Below, piece by piece: positions 1 to 12,676 of a stretch of DNA of 64,000 bases. The position numbers and the translations under genes were made by a program. The stretch comes from Earliella scabrosa (Eukaryota; Basidiomycota; Agaricomycetes; Polyporales; Polyporaceae). Position 1 is the stretch's first letter, and each line of letters begins with the position of its first letter. The stretch spans positions 3,472,001 through 3,536,000 of the forward strand of contig JABYQQ010000002.1 in NCBI GenBank assembly GCA_022605405.1, written 5' to 3'. The notes beneath the pieces were generated by a model that worked only from the letters and a program-made list of their open reading frames with translations, had not been told where the DNA came from and ran no database searches.

Positions 1-1796
1 ACTCTGGTGTCCGGTGGGAACTCATTGAGCGCATGGGCGCGCTCCTGCGCGAGAACATTGTGCCCCTCGTCCCGCTTCGTGGCAGTATCTCTGCATCTGG
101 AGGTCAGTAGCACGTCCCACGCCATGCCAGACAGACTCTGACCTCCAAACAGACTTGTCGCCGCTGTCGTACATCGCTGGCACCTTGATTGGCAACCCCT
201 CCATCCGGGTCTTCGACGGTCCGTCGACATTCCGTGGACGCCGGATCGTCTCCTCGCGCGAGGCGCTTGCCGCCCACCACATCGAGCCCATCACTCTCGC
301 CTCCAAGGAGCACTTGGGTATCCTCAACGGCACGGCGTTCTCTGCGTCTGTCGGCGCCCTCGCTGTCCACGAGGCCGTGCACATGGCTCTCCTCGCAGAA
401 GTCTGCACGGCGTTGTGCACCGAAGCCATGCTTGGCGCGCGGGGATCGTTCGCGCCATTTATCCACGCAGTCGCGCGCCCGCACCCCGGCCAGGTCGAAG
501 TCGCAGAAACGATCTCCGGACTTCTTGAGGGCTCGCAGTTCGCGGTCACCGCTGAGGAGGAGAAGCACATCTCCGCTGACATCGGTGAGCTCCGTCAGGA
601 CCGGTACCCGCTGCGCACGTCCGCGCAGTTCCTGGGGCCGCAGGTGGAGGACATCCTCTCCGCGTTCGCTGCGATCACGACTGAGTGCAACTCAAGTAAG
701 TGGCTCTCGCGTGCTGGGTAGTCCGTGGAATGCTCACCTGCCGTCTTAGCCACGGACAACCCGCTCATCGACGGCGAGACCGGTGAGGTTCACCACGGCG
801 GCAACTTCCAGGCCATGTCTGTCACGAACGGGATGGAGAAGACGCGTCTGGCGATGCACCACATTGGCAAGCTCCTATTCGCCCAGTGCACCGAGCTCAT
901 GAACCCGTCCATGAACCGGGGCTTGCCGCCCAACCTTGCTGCCACCGACCCGTCGCACAACTACTTCGCGAAGGGCATTGACATCCACACGGCCGCCTAC
1001 GTTGGCGAGCTCGGCTTCCTCGCCAACCCCGTGTCCACGCACATCCAGTCAGCTGAGATGCACAACCAGGCTGTCAAGTACGTACCTTGCTTTGCCTACA
1101 CTTGATCAACGTCCGAGCCCTGACCTTCTGTGCAGCTCCCTCGCACTCATCTCCGCGCGCGCGACCCTCAGTTCGCTCGAGGTCCTCTCCCTCCTCACTG
1201 CGAGCTTCCTCTACATCCTCTGCCAGGCGCTCGACCTCCGCGCGATGCAGCACGAGTTCCAGCAGGAGGTCGACGACATCCTCCGCGACGAGCTCGTCCG
1301 CTCATTCGGGCCGCACCTCGCCGACATCGACCTCAACACGCTCCTCCCCATCGTCTCGCGCCAGATCCGGCGCTCGCTCGAGTCCACGAGCACGATGGAC
1401 GTCGCCATGCGCATGCGCACCGTCGCGGCGGCCACAACGACGCCGCTCGTCGACTTCTGCGCGCAGCACGCGGGCCTCCGCGCGCTGGACGAGATCGTCG
1501 CGTTCCGCGGCGCGCTGGCGGAGCGCATGACGGCCGCGCTCGTCCGCCTCCGCCAGCAGTACCTGAGCGGGGACAAGGGCGCGGCGCCGGCGGCCGCGTA
1601 CCTCGGCCGCTCGCGCGCGGTGTACGAGTTTGTGCGGGTGACGCTCGGCGTGCGCATGCACGGCGTCGAGAACGTGCACAACTTTGCGCAGGGCCCTGGT
1701 GTGGAGGACCCGACGATCGGCCAGAACATCTCCCTCATTCACGAGGCGATCCGCGACGGGAAGCTTCAGGACGTCGTTGTCGGCCTGTTCGCGTGA
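1..1796 (+). CDS. phenylalanine ammonia-lyase, 3' part (5' end outside window)
   Basis: Phenylalanine ammonia-lyase removes ammonia from L-Phe to give trans-cinnamate; in basidiomycetes it feeds Phe catabolism and cinnamate-derived metabolites. The reading frame is open from base 3. The Ala-Ser-Gly triad (93-101) that cyclises to the MIO electrophile is present, directly followed by [16 protein letters not shown] across an intron. Further family blocks are [35 protein letters not shown] and [21 protein letters not shown] place introns at 103-152, 696-749 and 1078-1135, all GT-AG and all restoring the family sequence. The stop is TGA at 1794-1796. The last roughly 220 residues are the helical C-terminal shielding region of eukaryotic PALs. 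The start and N-terminal third lie left of the window. Identity is firm; only Phe versus Phe/Tyr preference cannot be read here. Confidence 0.95.
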
Positions 1797-3592
1797 GAGT
1801 GAGCGCGCGGACGACTTGACGTCAAGAGGGGGTTGCTGGTGTTGGTGCTATCGCTATCGCTATCTGCTGGATTGGTGCGCATGCTGTTTCGGTGGCTGTT
1901 GTATGTGTAATGTGCTTGCGCTCGTGCAGCTCTATTCTCGGAGGCATTATCTTGTAATATGTATCTGTACTTATACGCATAGACATAGACTAGGCAATCC
2001 AGTATTGTTCAACGCATTGCGCACGGGGCACCCGAAGTACTCACCTCGAACACTGATCCAACGGGAAGTCTTCAAGCTTCAGACGGTAGGCGGAGGAGGA
2101 CCTCTCCGTTTAGAAGAGGAGTTGTTGAATTGGTAGAATTCCGATCGCAGCGCGTGGACATGTGGGATGTCATGAGCTTGCCATACATTGTTCTGTCAAG
2201 CGGGGACAGGCTCCGAGGGTCGATGCGAACGCTGCAAGTGACGTGAGTATCCTTCAGGCAGAACATGCTCATGGTCAAACTCTGTCTGAGCGATTGACCC
2301 ATGGATTGACTACTCTGATGAGTTCAGGCCTGCGTATGAATGCAGTCAGTCCGCAGCCGCGTTCAGTCCGCTATAGACGGATACTCCTTGCGTGAGTAGA
2401 GTTCCTCCGCCACCCCCTGTGGCGGCCATGCTGTCCACGACACTGTAGCCGGCACTGGCACCTGATGACGCTTTCAACTCCTTCGGGATCCCTGAGGTTA
2501 CCAGCCAAAGGTATGTCCACGACGCACATATGTGGTAGTCATCGCTTTTCGCCATCCGAGTTAAACCTGTGGTACGCATGTTAACAACCTGTTAATGAGC
2601 GCAGGCTGCGGATGGCTAGGAACGCATAGTCTGAGCGCGATATCACGGTCCACGCTACTGCTCTAAAAGCACCAGAGCGACGGGGTCGGACGAGTGCAGT
2701 GAAGGATAGGGTAACAAGGTTCAGACGTGCATTGCCATTGTTCCGGTCATCTAGGACGCATTACCACGCAGAGTTATCATGCATAGGCTACGGATCGTAT
2801 GGTCACTCCGAGCCAAAGGCACTGAATGCACGGAGCTCCCAGTGACCCCCTGAGTGGAGCATACTGGGGTTCTGAACAGGACCAGTCTAGCGGCGGTGAG
2901 AACTGTGTCTGCATTAGAGTCCACAAGAGACCGGTTGCAGGACAATGCTCCCATATATTGACGTTTACGAGCGTGCATCAGTGCCCCGAAATCCTTCGTG
3001 AGAACGCATCGACCCATGCTATGGATGGGCAGGCGCGCTCGCAGAACACCATCCTCGGACGCCGTTCAGTGGGTGCGGGATGGGTTCGTATTGTACATAC
3101 ATGCAGCACTGATCAGCTGGCGAACAGTGAACGTAAACGCACCTTGTCGTCACTCATACCGATCTCTGGTAGCACTTCATCAGGCCGTCTCTCCTTTTGT
3201 AAGTGACGTAGATCATGCCTCAGTTGAGGTTGGTTTATGATGAGGGTGTTTTTGGATGCCATTCGGAGCATGGAGGATGGAGGTGAACGCCAAGCTTAAG
3301 CGGCGACAGTGGCGCACGGCCACAACTGCCTGTGATCTGAATCAGGATTCAGTCCCGTGCTCCGGACGCAGCGTGTCTCGCACCTTCACCGTCACTGTTC
3401 AGCTCGAGCTCACGCACCTGCGAGCGTCGACGATGAGAGCTGAGAAGCTGGAAGATGGGGAGGGGGATACTCGGCTAACCCCATTATGGCATGATAAGAC
3501 CCATGTCCGGGTCGCTTATCCCAAAAATTGCCGCTAAAACGCACCGAGTCATTCAGAGTTCAGCTTGCTTCTTGCCACCACCGTCGACGACG
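1797..3592. other. intergenic, PAL to carbamoyl-phosphate synthase
   Basis: This stretch holds the PAL 3' UTR and the promoter of the downstream gene. Just after the PAL stop there is a short GCTATC/CTATCG microrepeat (about 1848-1863). Open frames of 70-130 codons occur on both strands, but none shows coherent domain sequence, and none could be joined into a longer gene by plausible introns. I see no gene here. Confidence 0.6.
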
Positions 3593-6500
3593 ATGACCGC
3601 GGGTCTCTTGCGGCTCCAGCCCAGCTGGAGTCCCTCTCGAATACTGGCCTCGGCTCGCTCCGTTCGACAGTTCCACGTCTCTCATGCTCGACGCGCCCTC
3701 GCGCCTACACGGCCTGTGAGAGCGGTCGCTCAGGCAGCTGTCGGGTCCTACGGCCAGCAGGACGGTGATGAACACGTCCTAAATTCGCCTTCTGAGCTCG
3801 CACGCAAGATCTCCGCCAAGGTTTTGCCCAAAATCCCCAGGCCGGACGTCAAGAAGGTCCTCATCGTGGGCAGCGGCGGCCTCAGTATTGGTCAGGCTGG
3901 CGAATTCGACTACTCAGGCTCTCAGGCTCTCAAGGCGCTCCGCGAGGAGGGCGTCGACGCCGTTCTCATAAACCCCAACATTGCTACGTGGCAAACATCC
4001 CACCAACTCGCGTCGGAGATCTACTTCTTGCCCATTACAGCCGACTACGTCGCCTACGTGTTGGAACGGGAACGTCCGGATGGAATCCTCCTTACCTTCG
4101 GTGGTCAAAGCGCGCTCAACGTCGGTATCGAGCTGGACAAGATGGGAGTCCTCGACCGCCTCGGTGTTCGCGTGTTGGGTACTCCCATCCGCACCTTGGA
4201 AATCTCGGAGGACCGCGATCTCTTCGTGCAGGCGCTCAAGGGTACGTTCCTCAGTCTTTCCTCTAAGACTTTTTTTTCTGCTGGAGCCTTCGTACGCGCC
4301 ATGACGTCGTATTGCACCCTCGCGTCAGTCACGTGATCGGGCCCTACCTATCATTGCCCGAGGCAGGGTCCAACGGGTGCTAGTTGCCAGCCGTTGTGGG
4401 TGAGAGTGATAACCCACGATCATGTTGGACATCTCACCTACATCGTCTGATAACTGTAACTGTGACGTCTCTGGATGACAGTTCGTGGACTGCATGCTCT
4501 CCACCCGTCGCGCAGGATTCAGGGCGAGGGTTTCTCCTCCAACCAGACATTCGTATACTTGGCTTGGGGTGGGGTCAGAGTTGCATACTCTTTGTCGGGA
4601 CTATCCCACACCCGCCTGGGTGCGAGAGTAGACGGTGACAGCCCTGAGCCGAACTATAAATGTCCAAGACGTGCTCTCCTGTTTCCGCTGGACTGGTCCG
4701 GTCGATCTTGGGCGAACACCCACACCGTGCGCAGTTGAAGTGCCCAATCTCTGCCTGTGTCTGAGATACTGGCATCCAGTGTCTAGTCGATGAGATCCGA
4801 GTCTCAGAGAACCCCGAGAGCCTTCCACAGGATCAGTGGTGATTTAGGGGACAAGCAGGGTTCACGCAGTATTTCGGACTGCGCTCTACAGGGCGCAGTG
4901 CAGCGGATGGCAGCCGTTCGGCAGGGACGAGACATTGCACGTTCTGTATTTGAGCAGATTGTCGCCCTGCTCACTCCATTCGGACATGCATGAACCCTTG
5001 ATTATAGTTCATAACCGTTCGTGCCACCATTGCTAACAAACCATGTACAGAAATCGACATTCCCGTTGCTCAGTCCACCGCCGTCTCGTCCGTCAACGAC
5101 GCATTGAGCGCTGCGGAGAAGATTGGTTACCCTGTCATCTTGCGCTCGGCATTCACGCTTGGTGGCCTTGGTTCCGGCTTCGCGAACAACCCGGACGAAC
5201 TCCGCGACCTATCGGCGAAGAGTCTCAGTCTTAGCCCCCAAGTGCTCATTGAGCGGAGCATGAAGGGGTGGAAGGAATTGGAGTATGAGGTTGTCCGTGA
5301 CGCTGCCGACGTGAGTCACCCCCCGTTCGGAATGGAAAGCGCCGCTCAGCATCGTACAGAATACGATAATCTGCTGTAACATGGAAAATTTCGACCCCCT
5401 CGGTACGCACACGGGCGACTCGATTGTCGTGGCGCCATCCCAAACGCTCCCCGATGATGAGTACCATATGCTCCGGTCTGCGGCGTTGAAGGTCATTCGT
5501 CATCTGGGCGTTGTCGGCGAGTGCAACATCCAGTACGCGCTCAACCCGACGTCAAGGGAGTACTGCGTCATCGAGGTTAACGCGCGGTTGAGTCGGTCAA
5601 GGCAAGTAGTGCGGCCCCGCTTCTGCACCAGTCGCTGACGCCACCGCAGTGCACTGGCATCTAAGGCGACTGGCTATCCCCTCGCATATACGGCGGCGAA
5701 GATTGCGCTCGGACACACCCTTCCGGAGCTCCCCAATGCAGTGACGAAGACGACAACGGCTTGTTTCGAACCCTCGCTGGACTACATTGTCACGAAGATC
5801 CCCAAGTGGGACCTCGCCAAGTTCACGAACGTGAACCGCGAGGTCGGCTCGGCGATGAAGTCTGTCGGAGAAGTCATGGCCATCGGTCGCACGTTCGAGG
5901 AGAGTCTGCAGAAGGCGATCCGCCAGGTCGACCCGCGCTGGAAGGGCTTCGAAGCTTACGTCCAACCGGAGGATCTCGATCGCGCCCTGAGCAAGCCTAC
6001 GGACATGCGTCTCTTCGCTATCGCTTACGCTATCTTCAACAAGCAATACTCCGTAGACCAGCTCCACGACCTGACTAAGATCGACAAGGTACGTCCCACG
6101 CATGTCGAGCGTCGATAGCGTTTCATGTTGCTTACGTTGGTTGTGGTCTTCTGCAGTGGTTCCTCTACAAGATCGAGAACATCGTCAACACCGTCTACGC
6201 GCTCAAGGCTGCGGGCTCGATCGAAGCCATCGACCACGAATTGATGCAGCGCGCAAAGCGTCAGGGCTTCTCCGACTCGCACATCGCCGACCTCGTTTCT
6301 TCCTCGGAACTCGTGGTACGCGCGCACCGCAAGTCGCTCGGTGTCACGCCCTTCGTCAAGCGGATCGACACGCTCGCGGCTGAGTACCCGGCACACACGA
6401 ACTACCTCTACACGACGTACAACGCGTCCGAGCACGACGTCGAGTTCGATGAGCACGGTACGATGGTCCTCGGCAGTGGTGTGTACCGTATCGGAAGTAG

Positions 6501-8323
6501 CGTGGAGTTTGACTGGTGCGCGGTCACTTGCGCGCGCAAACTCCGCGAGATGGGCAAGCGCACGATCATGGTCAACTACAACCCGGAGACGGTCTCGACC
6601 GACTTTGACGAGGCGGATCGCTTGTACTTTGAGGAGCTTGGCTTCGAGCGCGTCATGGATATTTACGAGCTTGAGCAATCTCAAGGTGTCATCGTCAGCG
6701 TCGGAGGTAGGCTCTTACCTTTGACTAAGGACGGATGTGTGACTGATAGGCTTTTGCTTGTTAGGTCAATTGCCGCAGAACATCGCACTTCGCCTCAAGC
6801 AGACTGGCGTGAATGTGCTTGGTACGGACCCGGAGAAGATCGACAGCGCGGAGGATCGTCACAAGTTCTCCTCTATCCTCGACAGCATCGGCGTTGATCA
6901 GCCCGAGTGGGCAGAGGTCTCTTCCGTCGATGCCGCGAAGCAGTTCGCTCAACGCGTTGGGTAAGCGCATCCCTTCCTACTTGCGTCCCACACTATCTCA
7001 CGATTCTTCGTAGCTACCCTGTTCTCATCCGTCCCTCGTACGTGCTGTCTGGTGCTGCCATGAACGTGGTGTACGAAGAGGAAGCGCTCGAGTACAACCT
7101 CTCCGCTGCCGCATCCGTCTCACCTCTCCACCCTGTCGTCATCACGAAGTTCATCGACAACGCGCAGGAGATCGATGTTGACGCAGTTGCGCACAAGGGT
7201 CGCCTTCTGCTCCATGCTGTCTCCGAGCACGTGGAGAATGCCGGTGTGCACTCTGGCGATGCGACCCTCGTCCTTCCTCCGTTCTCTCTCGCGGACGACG
7301 AGATGCAGCACTTGAAGCAGATCGCTGAGAAGGTTGCTGCCGCGTTCGAGATCTCGGGGCCATACAACATGCAGGTCATCCGCAAGCCGTCCGAGAAGCC
7401 TGGTGAACCGGCGGAGTTCAAGGTCATCGAGTGCAACCTGCGTGCCTCGCGGTCGTTCCCCTTCGTTTCCAAGGTCCTTGGCAGGAATTTCATCGACACC
7501 GCGACGGCCGCCATCGTGGACCAGGACGTGCCTGAGCCTGTGGACATCATGGCGCAGAAACGTGATTACACCGCAGTCAAGGTGTCGCAGTTCTCGTGGA
7601 CCCGTCTTGCTGGCGCGGATCCCTTCCTGGGTGTCGGTGAGTGCCCACATGCTATAGCAGTTTCGTCAAATGGGGTAATGTCAATCGCTGATACGTTATC
7701 TATGGTGCTTCTTCGCAGAGATGGCTAGTACCGGCGAAGTCGCTGCATTCGGCAAGGATATCCAGGAGGCGTACTGGGCGTCGCTTCTTAGCACGACCGG
7801 CTTCAAGAAGCCGCGCCCGAACACTGGCGTACTCATCGGCGGCGACATCACGAAGCCCGAGATGAAGACGATTGCACAGACGCTCCTCGGCCTTGGTTTT
7901 AAGCTCTACTGCTCGTCTCCTGTGGTCGAGGAGTTCTTGAACAACATCCCGTACGTGTCCGCGAAGCGGATCTTCTTCCCGAAGACGGACAAGCGGCTCT
8001 TGCGCGAGGTGTTCGACGAGTACGACATCGAATGCGTGATTAACCTGGCGAAATCTCGCGGGAAGGACGTCACCGACGAAGATTACGTCGCGCGACGGTG
8101 AGTTGTGTCTATGCCATGTGCGTCTGGAATAGTTCTAATGTGCGCTCGGAATAGGAATGCGGTCGACTTCGGCCTGCCGCTGCTCAACAACGCGCGTTGT
8201 GCTCAACTCTTCGTTGAGAGTCTCGCGAGGAAAATCCCTGAGGGTGGCTTGAGGCCATACACTGAAGGCCGTATCCCCTCTGAGGTCAAGTCATGGGGCG
8301 AGTGGATTGGTTCCCGCCCATGA
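3593..8323 (+). CDS. CPA2: arginine-specific carbamoyl-phosphate synthase large subunit (mitochondrial)
   Basis: This is the large subunit that makes carbamoyl phosphate from ammonia (supplied by the small glutaminase subunit), bicarbonate and two ATP for arginine synthesis. The start at 3593 opens an Arg/Ser-rich, acid-poor leader (residues 1-45) that fits mitochondrial import. The first ATP-grasp half begins [20 protein letters not shown] and continues with [16 protein letters not shown]; the second half carries [20 protein letters not shown] and [20 protein letters not shown]; a C-terminal MGS-like allosteric domain starts near [12 protein letters not shown]. Exons: 3593-4241, 5051-5310, 5360-5601, 5650-6088, 6157-6706, 6765-6960, 7014-7636, 7719-8097, 8155-8323. 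They give 1168 residues, normal for fungal enzymes. The first intron is 809 bp and the third is GC-AG. No glutaminase or ATCase domain is fused, so it is the arginine rather than the pyrimidine enzyme. Confidence 0.95.
4242..5050 (+). other. unusually long intron (809 bp) in carbamoyl-phosphate synthase
   Basis: The donor GTACGT follows codon G| of a Glu split across the joint, and the acceptor TACAG precedes AAATCGAC. The splice restores EIDIP, which continues the first ATP-grasp domain. All other introns of this gene are 48-82 bp. The interior has no open frame longer than about 90 codons with recognisable content. Confidence 0.85.
5602..5649 (+). other. GC-AG intron in carbamoyl-phosphate synthase
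   Basis: The exon ends TCA AG and the intron starts GCAAGT and ends CCGCAG. Joining gives Ser-Ser-Ala-Leu-Ala-Ser-Lys, matching the conserved [18 protein letters not shown] block. A GT donor that keeps this frame is not available nearby. Confidence 0.85.
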
Positions 8324-8514
8324 TGTCTTCGACCGCGGTGGGTCGAACGCTCAAAATACCTCGAATGCGATGAAATGGACATATAAGGGACCAGGACAGT
8401 CCTCGAAAGAAAAAGTATTGTAGCTTAGAGTGCTCCCATCTTGTACATGCATGATACGACTAATCTATAGAGTGCAACGCGACCCATCCAGCATCTCTGA
8501 TCTCGCCCCGCCCG

Positions 8515-10203
8515 TCAAGCAGGAAGCAGGTCTTCCGGGGTACAGAGCTCTTCGACCACGAGCTCCGCTGGCGGATTGAGCCGAACTTCAGGCTCTATCG
8601 CATCGAGCCCATGCGGTCGATTGACAGCAAACTTCTTGACTAACTCCGGTGAGAGCTTCCCTTCCATCGCGTCCACGACCAGTCTGCCGATGGTTGGGAG
8701 GAACTGGGTACAGCAGGTAGGTCGGTTGGCAAATCAGTCAGGCTGGCACTGATGACAATCGCACGGACCTTGTACGCATGCCCACAGCCGGACGTAGCCA
8801 GGAAGAGGTTCTGAACGTCGGGATGTGCGCCAATGACCCAATCATCGTTCGTAGAGTCGGTGTACCTATGAGGCACCCGGACACCGCGGGTGAGTAAAAT
8901 CATGTATCTGGAATTGCTCTGTTCACTCACCAACACAGCCGTGTTCCACTGAATGGCTTCTTCGCGAGCTCAGGATAGATGCGGGCAAGCTCGTTCCTGA
9001 GTGTCTGCACGGAAGACTTCGGGATACGGAGGCCGTCAGGCCCGTCCGATAGCACCGTCCGCGGGGTAGATACGAGGGCATCGGACTTCGCCGCTTTGAT
9101 CTTCTGCACGAACCCACCAGAGTGAATGGCGAACTTCATGATGTTCTCATCGTTGGGCTGCACGAAGCCCTGATGCGTCAGTCGTTCCAAGTCGCTCGAG
9201 ACCATCCTTACTCACGGGAAAGACGTAGAAACCTGAGTGAAAGTTGACATATACAGGGCACTTCCGGTACAGCTCGCCTTCTTCAGGGGTCAACTGGATA
9301 AAGGCTACGGTTTGCCTAGCAAGCAAATGGGGTAAGTCCCGGGCGCCAGCGTCGTGGGCAAATCGCCCCCAAGTGATCTTTGACACTCACCCTGTAGCAA
9401 GGCACTGACCATCAAGACCCAGGTCCGAGAATGCCGAAGCTGTCCAAGAGCCTGTAGCGAGAACTACGAGGTCTGCGTCAAAGACGCTTTCGTCCGCGCA
9501 ACGGATTCCAATCGCTTTTCCATCAGCTTTCAACAGCTCTACCACGGCCTTTCCTGGGAGGATATTGCCACCGAGGGCGGTGACCTTATCCATCATACGC
9601 TGGACGCCCTGCGACGCGGATGCCCATCCACCATCGCGATTGAGAAACCCTCGTGCGTTTTCCGGCAGCGACACGCCCACCCCCGCCGGGAAGATCGTGC
9701 GAACGGCTTCCGGGTTTCGAAGCATCTCCACACGAGCACCGTGCGCGATGTCATTCGCATATGCCTTGTCGATGTAAATATCCATCCCTTCCATCGCGCA
9801 GTACACCCCTGACCTATGGTGGAAGTCATCATCAGCTCTGGTTCAGATGATATGGCGAGTTACCGATGAATCATCGTACTCGTGGTAGGTATCGCCCCAT
9901 TCCTGCACATCTTTCCACGCAGCGATAGCATCGCGAGCGAGACCTGTGTAGTAGGGATCTGCGTAGGAGCTTCTGACAACTAGGCCATAAACCGTGAACC
10001 GTTAGCTAAATTTGTTGGTGGACCTGGGTACGCGCCTCACTCTTGTTTTTATCTGTGCTAGCGGCATCTGGTGCTGGTAGCGTTGGCGAGCGATCAACGA
10101 TTGTGACATTCGTGTAGCCACGCTTGAGAAGATGGTATGCGGTGGATAAGCCAAAGACGCCCGCCCCAACTATCACTATATGACTGTCGGACGTCGCGGC
10201 CAT
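8515..10203 (-). CDS. FAD-dependent amine oxidase (amadoriase / sarcosine oxidase-like, DAO family)
   Basis: This is an FAD oxidoreductase of the D-amino-acid-oxidase fold that oxidises a C-N bond with O2 to yield H2O2; fructosyl-amino-acid oxidases and sarcosine/pipecolate oxidases are the nearest families. The N-terminus VIVGAGVFGLSTAYHLLKRG is the dinucleotide-binding GxGxxG strand-helix. After the first intron (10040-9980) comes NKIVRSSYADPYYTGLA, the motif typical of fungal amadoriases. The next joint restores YHESGVYCAMEGMD, and another gives ATGQTVAFIQLT. The C-terminal block WVIGAHPDVQNLFLATSGCG holds the flavin-contacting segment (cofactor attachment often involves a nearby Cys). The protein ends EELCTPEDLLPA, so there is no SKL-type peroxisomal tail, unlike many relatives. 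Substrate cannot be told from sequence. It is transcribed toward, and ends 192 bp from, the synthase. Confidence 0.88.
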
Positions 10204-10672
10204 ACTGGTACCGAGCGTGTGGAGGAGGGTATGTCAAAACGTGAGCCATTGAAGAGTTTGGACCGCCGTACATGACTCACCTGAACAATGACTCGGACTG
10301 TGCTTGCGGGGTCAACGATCCTTGCCCCCGATACCAGTGGATACCTCTGTCGTCGGGAAAATCACTACACAGAGGATGTGGTCCCGAGGATTACTGAGAA
10401 AGCTATGCACGAAAAATCAATTGCTCTCCAGCCCCTGGGCCCCTCTGGGCCCTTAGCACGAACAGCGGATAATCTCTTTTCCTCCGGTCCGACAGCGGCT
10501 TCGATTCGTAAGAGGTATTACTCAATGAGTGATCTAGCTTCCAGCGATTCGTGGGTATTCATCAACCTCCCTGGAACACATACGACGAATATGAGATGAC
10601 AACTACTGGCTACATCCTGAGCGTGAAACAACAATACTGTACTTAATAAACAAGGTATACACCACACACCTC
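10204..10672. other. intergenic between FAD oxidase and SAP gene
   Basis: This is the promoter side of the FAD oxidase and the 3' side of the SAP gene. It contains a 103-codon plus-strand frame (10288-10599) without recognisable features, which I do not accept as a gene. Confidence 0.5.
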
Positions 10673-12676
10673 CTACTCACGGTCACTAATACCGTCCATA
10701 TGTGTCAGGAGGCTCAGCACCTGCTCCTCTTCCTCTTCTGCAATCCCGTCAAGCTCACGCTGGTCAGTGGCCGCCTTCTTTGCAGCAGATCGCGTTGTCC
10801 GAGTTGGTGCTGGGGTTGCACCCGCCGACCGCCGTGATCTCTTTGTAGCGCGATGGGGTGGGTCATTCTCATCCGCGCGACGACGCTTTGGGGTTTGAGG
10901 AAGAGGAATCGTATCCTTGGCTGGCTCTGTATCGTGATTTCCCGCTTGTTCCCTACGATGATCATGAGTAGGTGCCTCACAAATCAAGTTGCAATTAACA
11001 CATACTGCGCCCCAGGTGCATTATCTTGTGTACCATCCTTCGGCCGGCGATACCACTTGACCATAGGCCGCGGGGATCTGCAAAATCCAAAATAATTATT
11101 CAGTTCCGAACGAGCGAGAGAAATCAACCTACCGAGGAGCTGCCTCGTCGTCCGTGTCGTACTCGACCAGGTCTCCATCATCGTCCAAGTACGTGGGACA
11201 CGCTTTGTCCCAGATCACCTCCTCCCGCCACCGCGGGACCAGGCTCGGATGAACGTGATCCATGAATGTCCGCATCCTCTGGAGGTGAGAGCGCTCCTGT
11301 CGGATCATCGCGTCGAGTTGCGAAAGGCTTCCTTTCATCCGAACGTTCTCCCGCTCCATCGCGTTCAGATTGTCCTCTGTTTCGTCTCTGAAGCGCGCAA
11401 TGTTCGCCATCTTGCAAACGGCGTCGTATAGCATCTTGTCCGTCGCTGGTTTCTGACCTTCAGTCGCTGCCCATTGGTCCCAAGCGTTGTCTTCAGCCTG
11501 CTCGGGTGGTTCCTCAGATGTCCGCTCGATTGCGTTGTCCATGGCCACAGGCGCAGGTACCAAAGGAGCCGATGACGGGACGGAGCTGGGACTGTTTCGT
11601 TGCTGTGAATGATTTGCTGCGACGTGCGATGACGGTGTCGTAGTGGACGTCGGTTTGGGACTGAGTCGTGGGGACGATCGGGACATTGTGTTCCTCAAAG
11701 AGGATGGTCGTATATCCTCTGGAACGTGGAAGACTGCAGGCTGTTCTTGATGGCTAAGCATAGCACCAGAATTTGCAAACGACGTTCCGTTGCGAGCAGC
11801 GTTGGCGGCGGCCATGGCGTAAGGAATCTGTTGTGTCATAGGTTGTACAGGAGGGAAGGAGTACCCTCCGGGCCAGTGCGCAGTCTGCCAGGTTTGTGCT
11901 GCAACCGGTCGGCTGGTAGACGCGCTCTCCAACTGAGTTCCTATCAAAGAGTTAACATCATCAAACGTCCATCGTTCTACAGTCTACGAACCTGCAGGAA
12001 ACGCAGTTGGTATCGCTAGCGTTACGCCGCTTCGGTGGTCAGCTTGACTTGCCGAAGACCTGCAATGCCGCTTTGTCAGTCGTGTAGGTATGTAACGCAC
12101 ATGACGAGGTACGCTCACAGCGTGAACACGCCAAGAGAACGCGTAGACTTCTGTGGATGGGATGGTGCCTCTTCGGGCCTCTGGTTCGATGGAGAGGCAA
12201 GTTGGACGTCTGGCAGATATGCGCCACCGTGACCTTCAAATCCTTGCACGTGTGAATCTACGCATCATGATGTGAGTGCGACTGCGGGCTCGGCTACGTC
12301 GGTGCTGTCATACCTCGAGCTTCGTTGCGAGTGTGAGGGGACGAGGGGCGGGTTCGGGTGTTAAGATGCGCTGTCGAGGCATGTGCCGTGTCGAGGTTGT
12401 CGCGCGACGGTGCAAGCGTGTCTGACGGTTGTGGTTGGCTGTGAACGCATGGTTAGGGTGTACATCACCCAGATAAAGAACATGACATACGGTACCCCAC
12501 TAGGGAATCGCTCAATAAGACGCTCTATAATTGCTTCGGTCCGGCCGTTTGCCTTAACACCATGGGACTGGTGAATGTTAGTCGCGGTGGTTAGGCTTGG
12601 TGATGCGCCATTCGCGCACCATTGCAACGCTCTGAAGGCGTTTACGCGTTAGACCCCTGAGTATTTCTGCGTCCAT
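10673..12676 (-). CDS. SAP-domain coiled-coil protein, copy A (541 aa)
   Basis: No named orthologue is recognised. Exons read on the minus strand: 12676-12620, 12567-12491, 12438-12314, 12257-12119, 12059-11992, 11940-11133, 11077-11006, 10952-10673. All joints are GT-AG and keep frame, giving 541 residues. Residues 1-45 form a SAP-type DNA-binding helix-turn-helix: LTRKRLQSVAMSHGVKANGR followed by TEAIIERLIERF. A long Pro/Ser/Gln-rich disordered stretch follows, then a coiled coil (NAMERENVRMKGSLSQL) and a basic C-terminal tail with KRRR and KRSRR clusters that look like nuclear localisation signals. SAP domains bind AT-rich or structured DNA in chromatin, repair and RNA proteins; a nuclear role is inferred. 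It faces a paralog across 812 bp (13489-15303) whose first two exons break at the same residues. Confidence 0.8.

Noticed and set aside
1130..1819. 229-codon plus-strand frame inside the PAL 3' exon
   Set aside because: Arg/Pro/Ala-rich out-of-frame shadow of the GC-rich PAL exon; the PAL frame carries the family sequence.
10288..10599. 103-codon plus-strand ORF between FAD oxidase and SAP gene
   Set aside because: No domain, no intron structure and composition like surrounding non-coding DNA.
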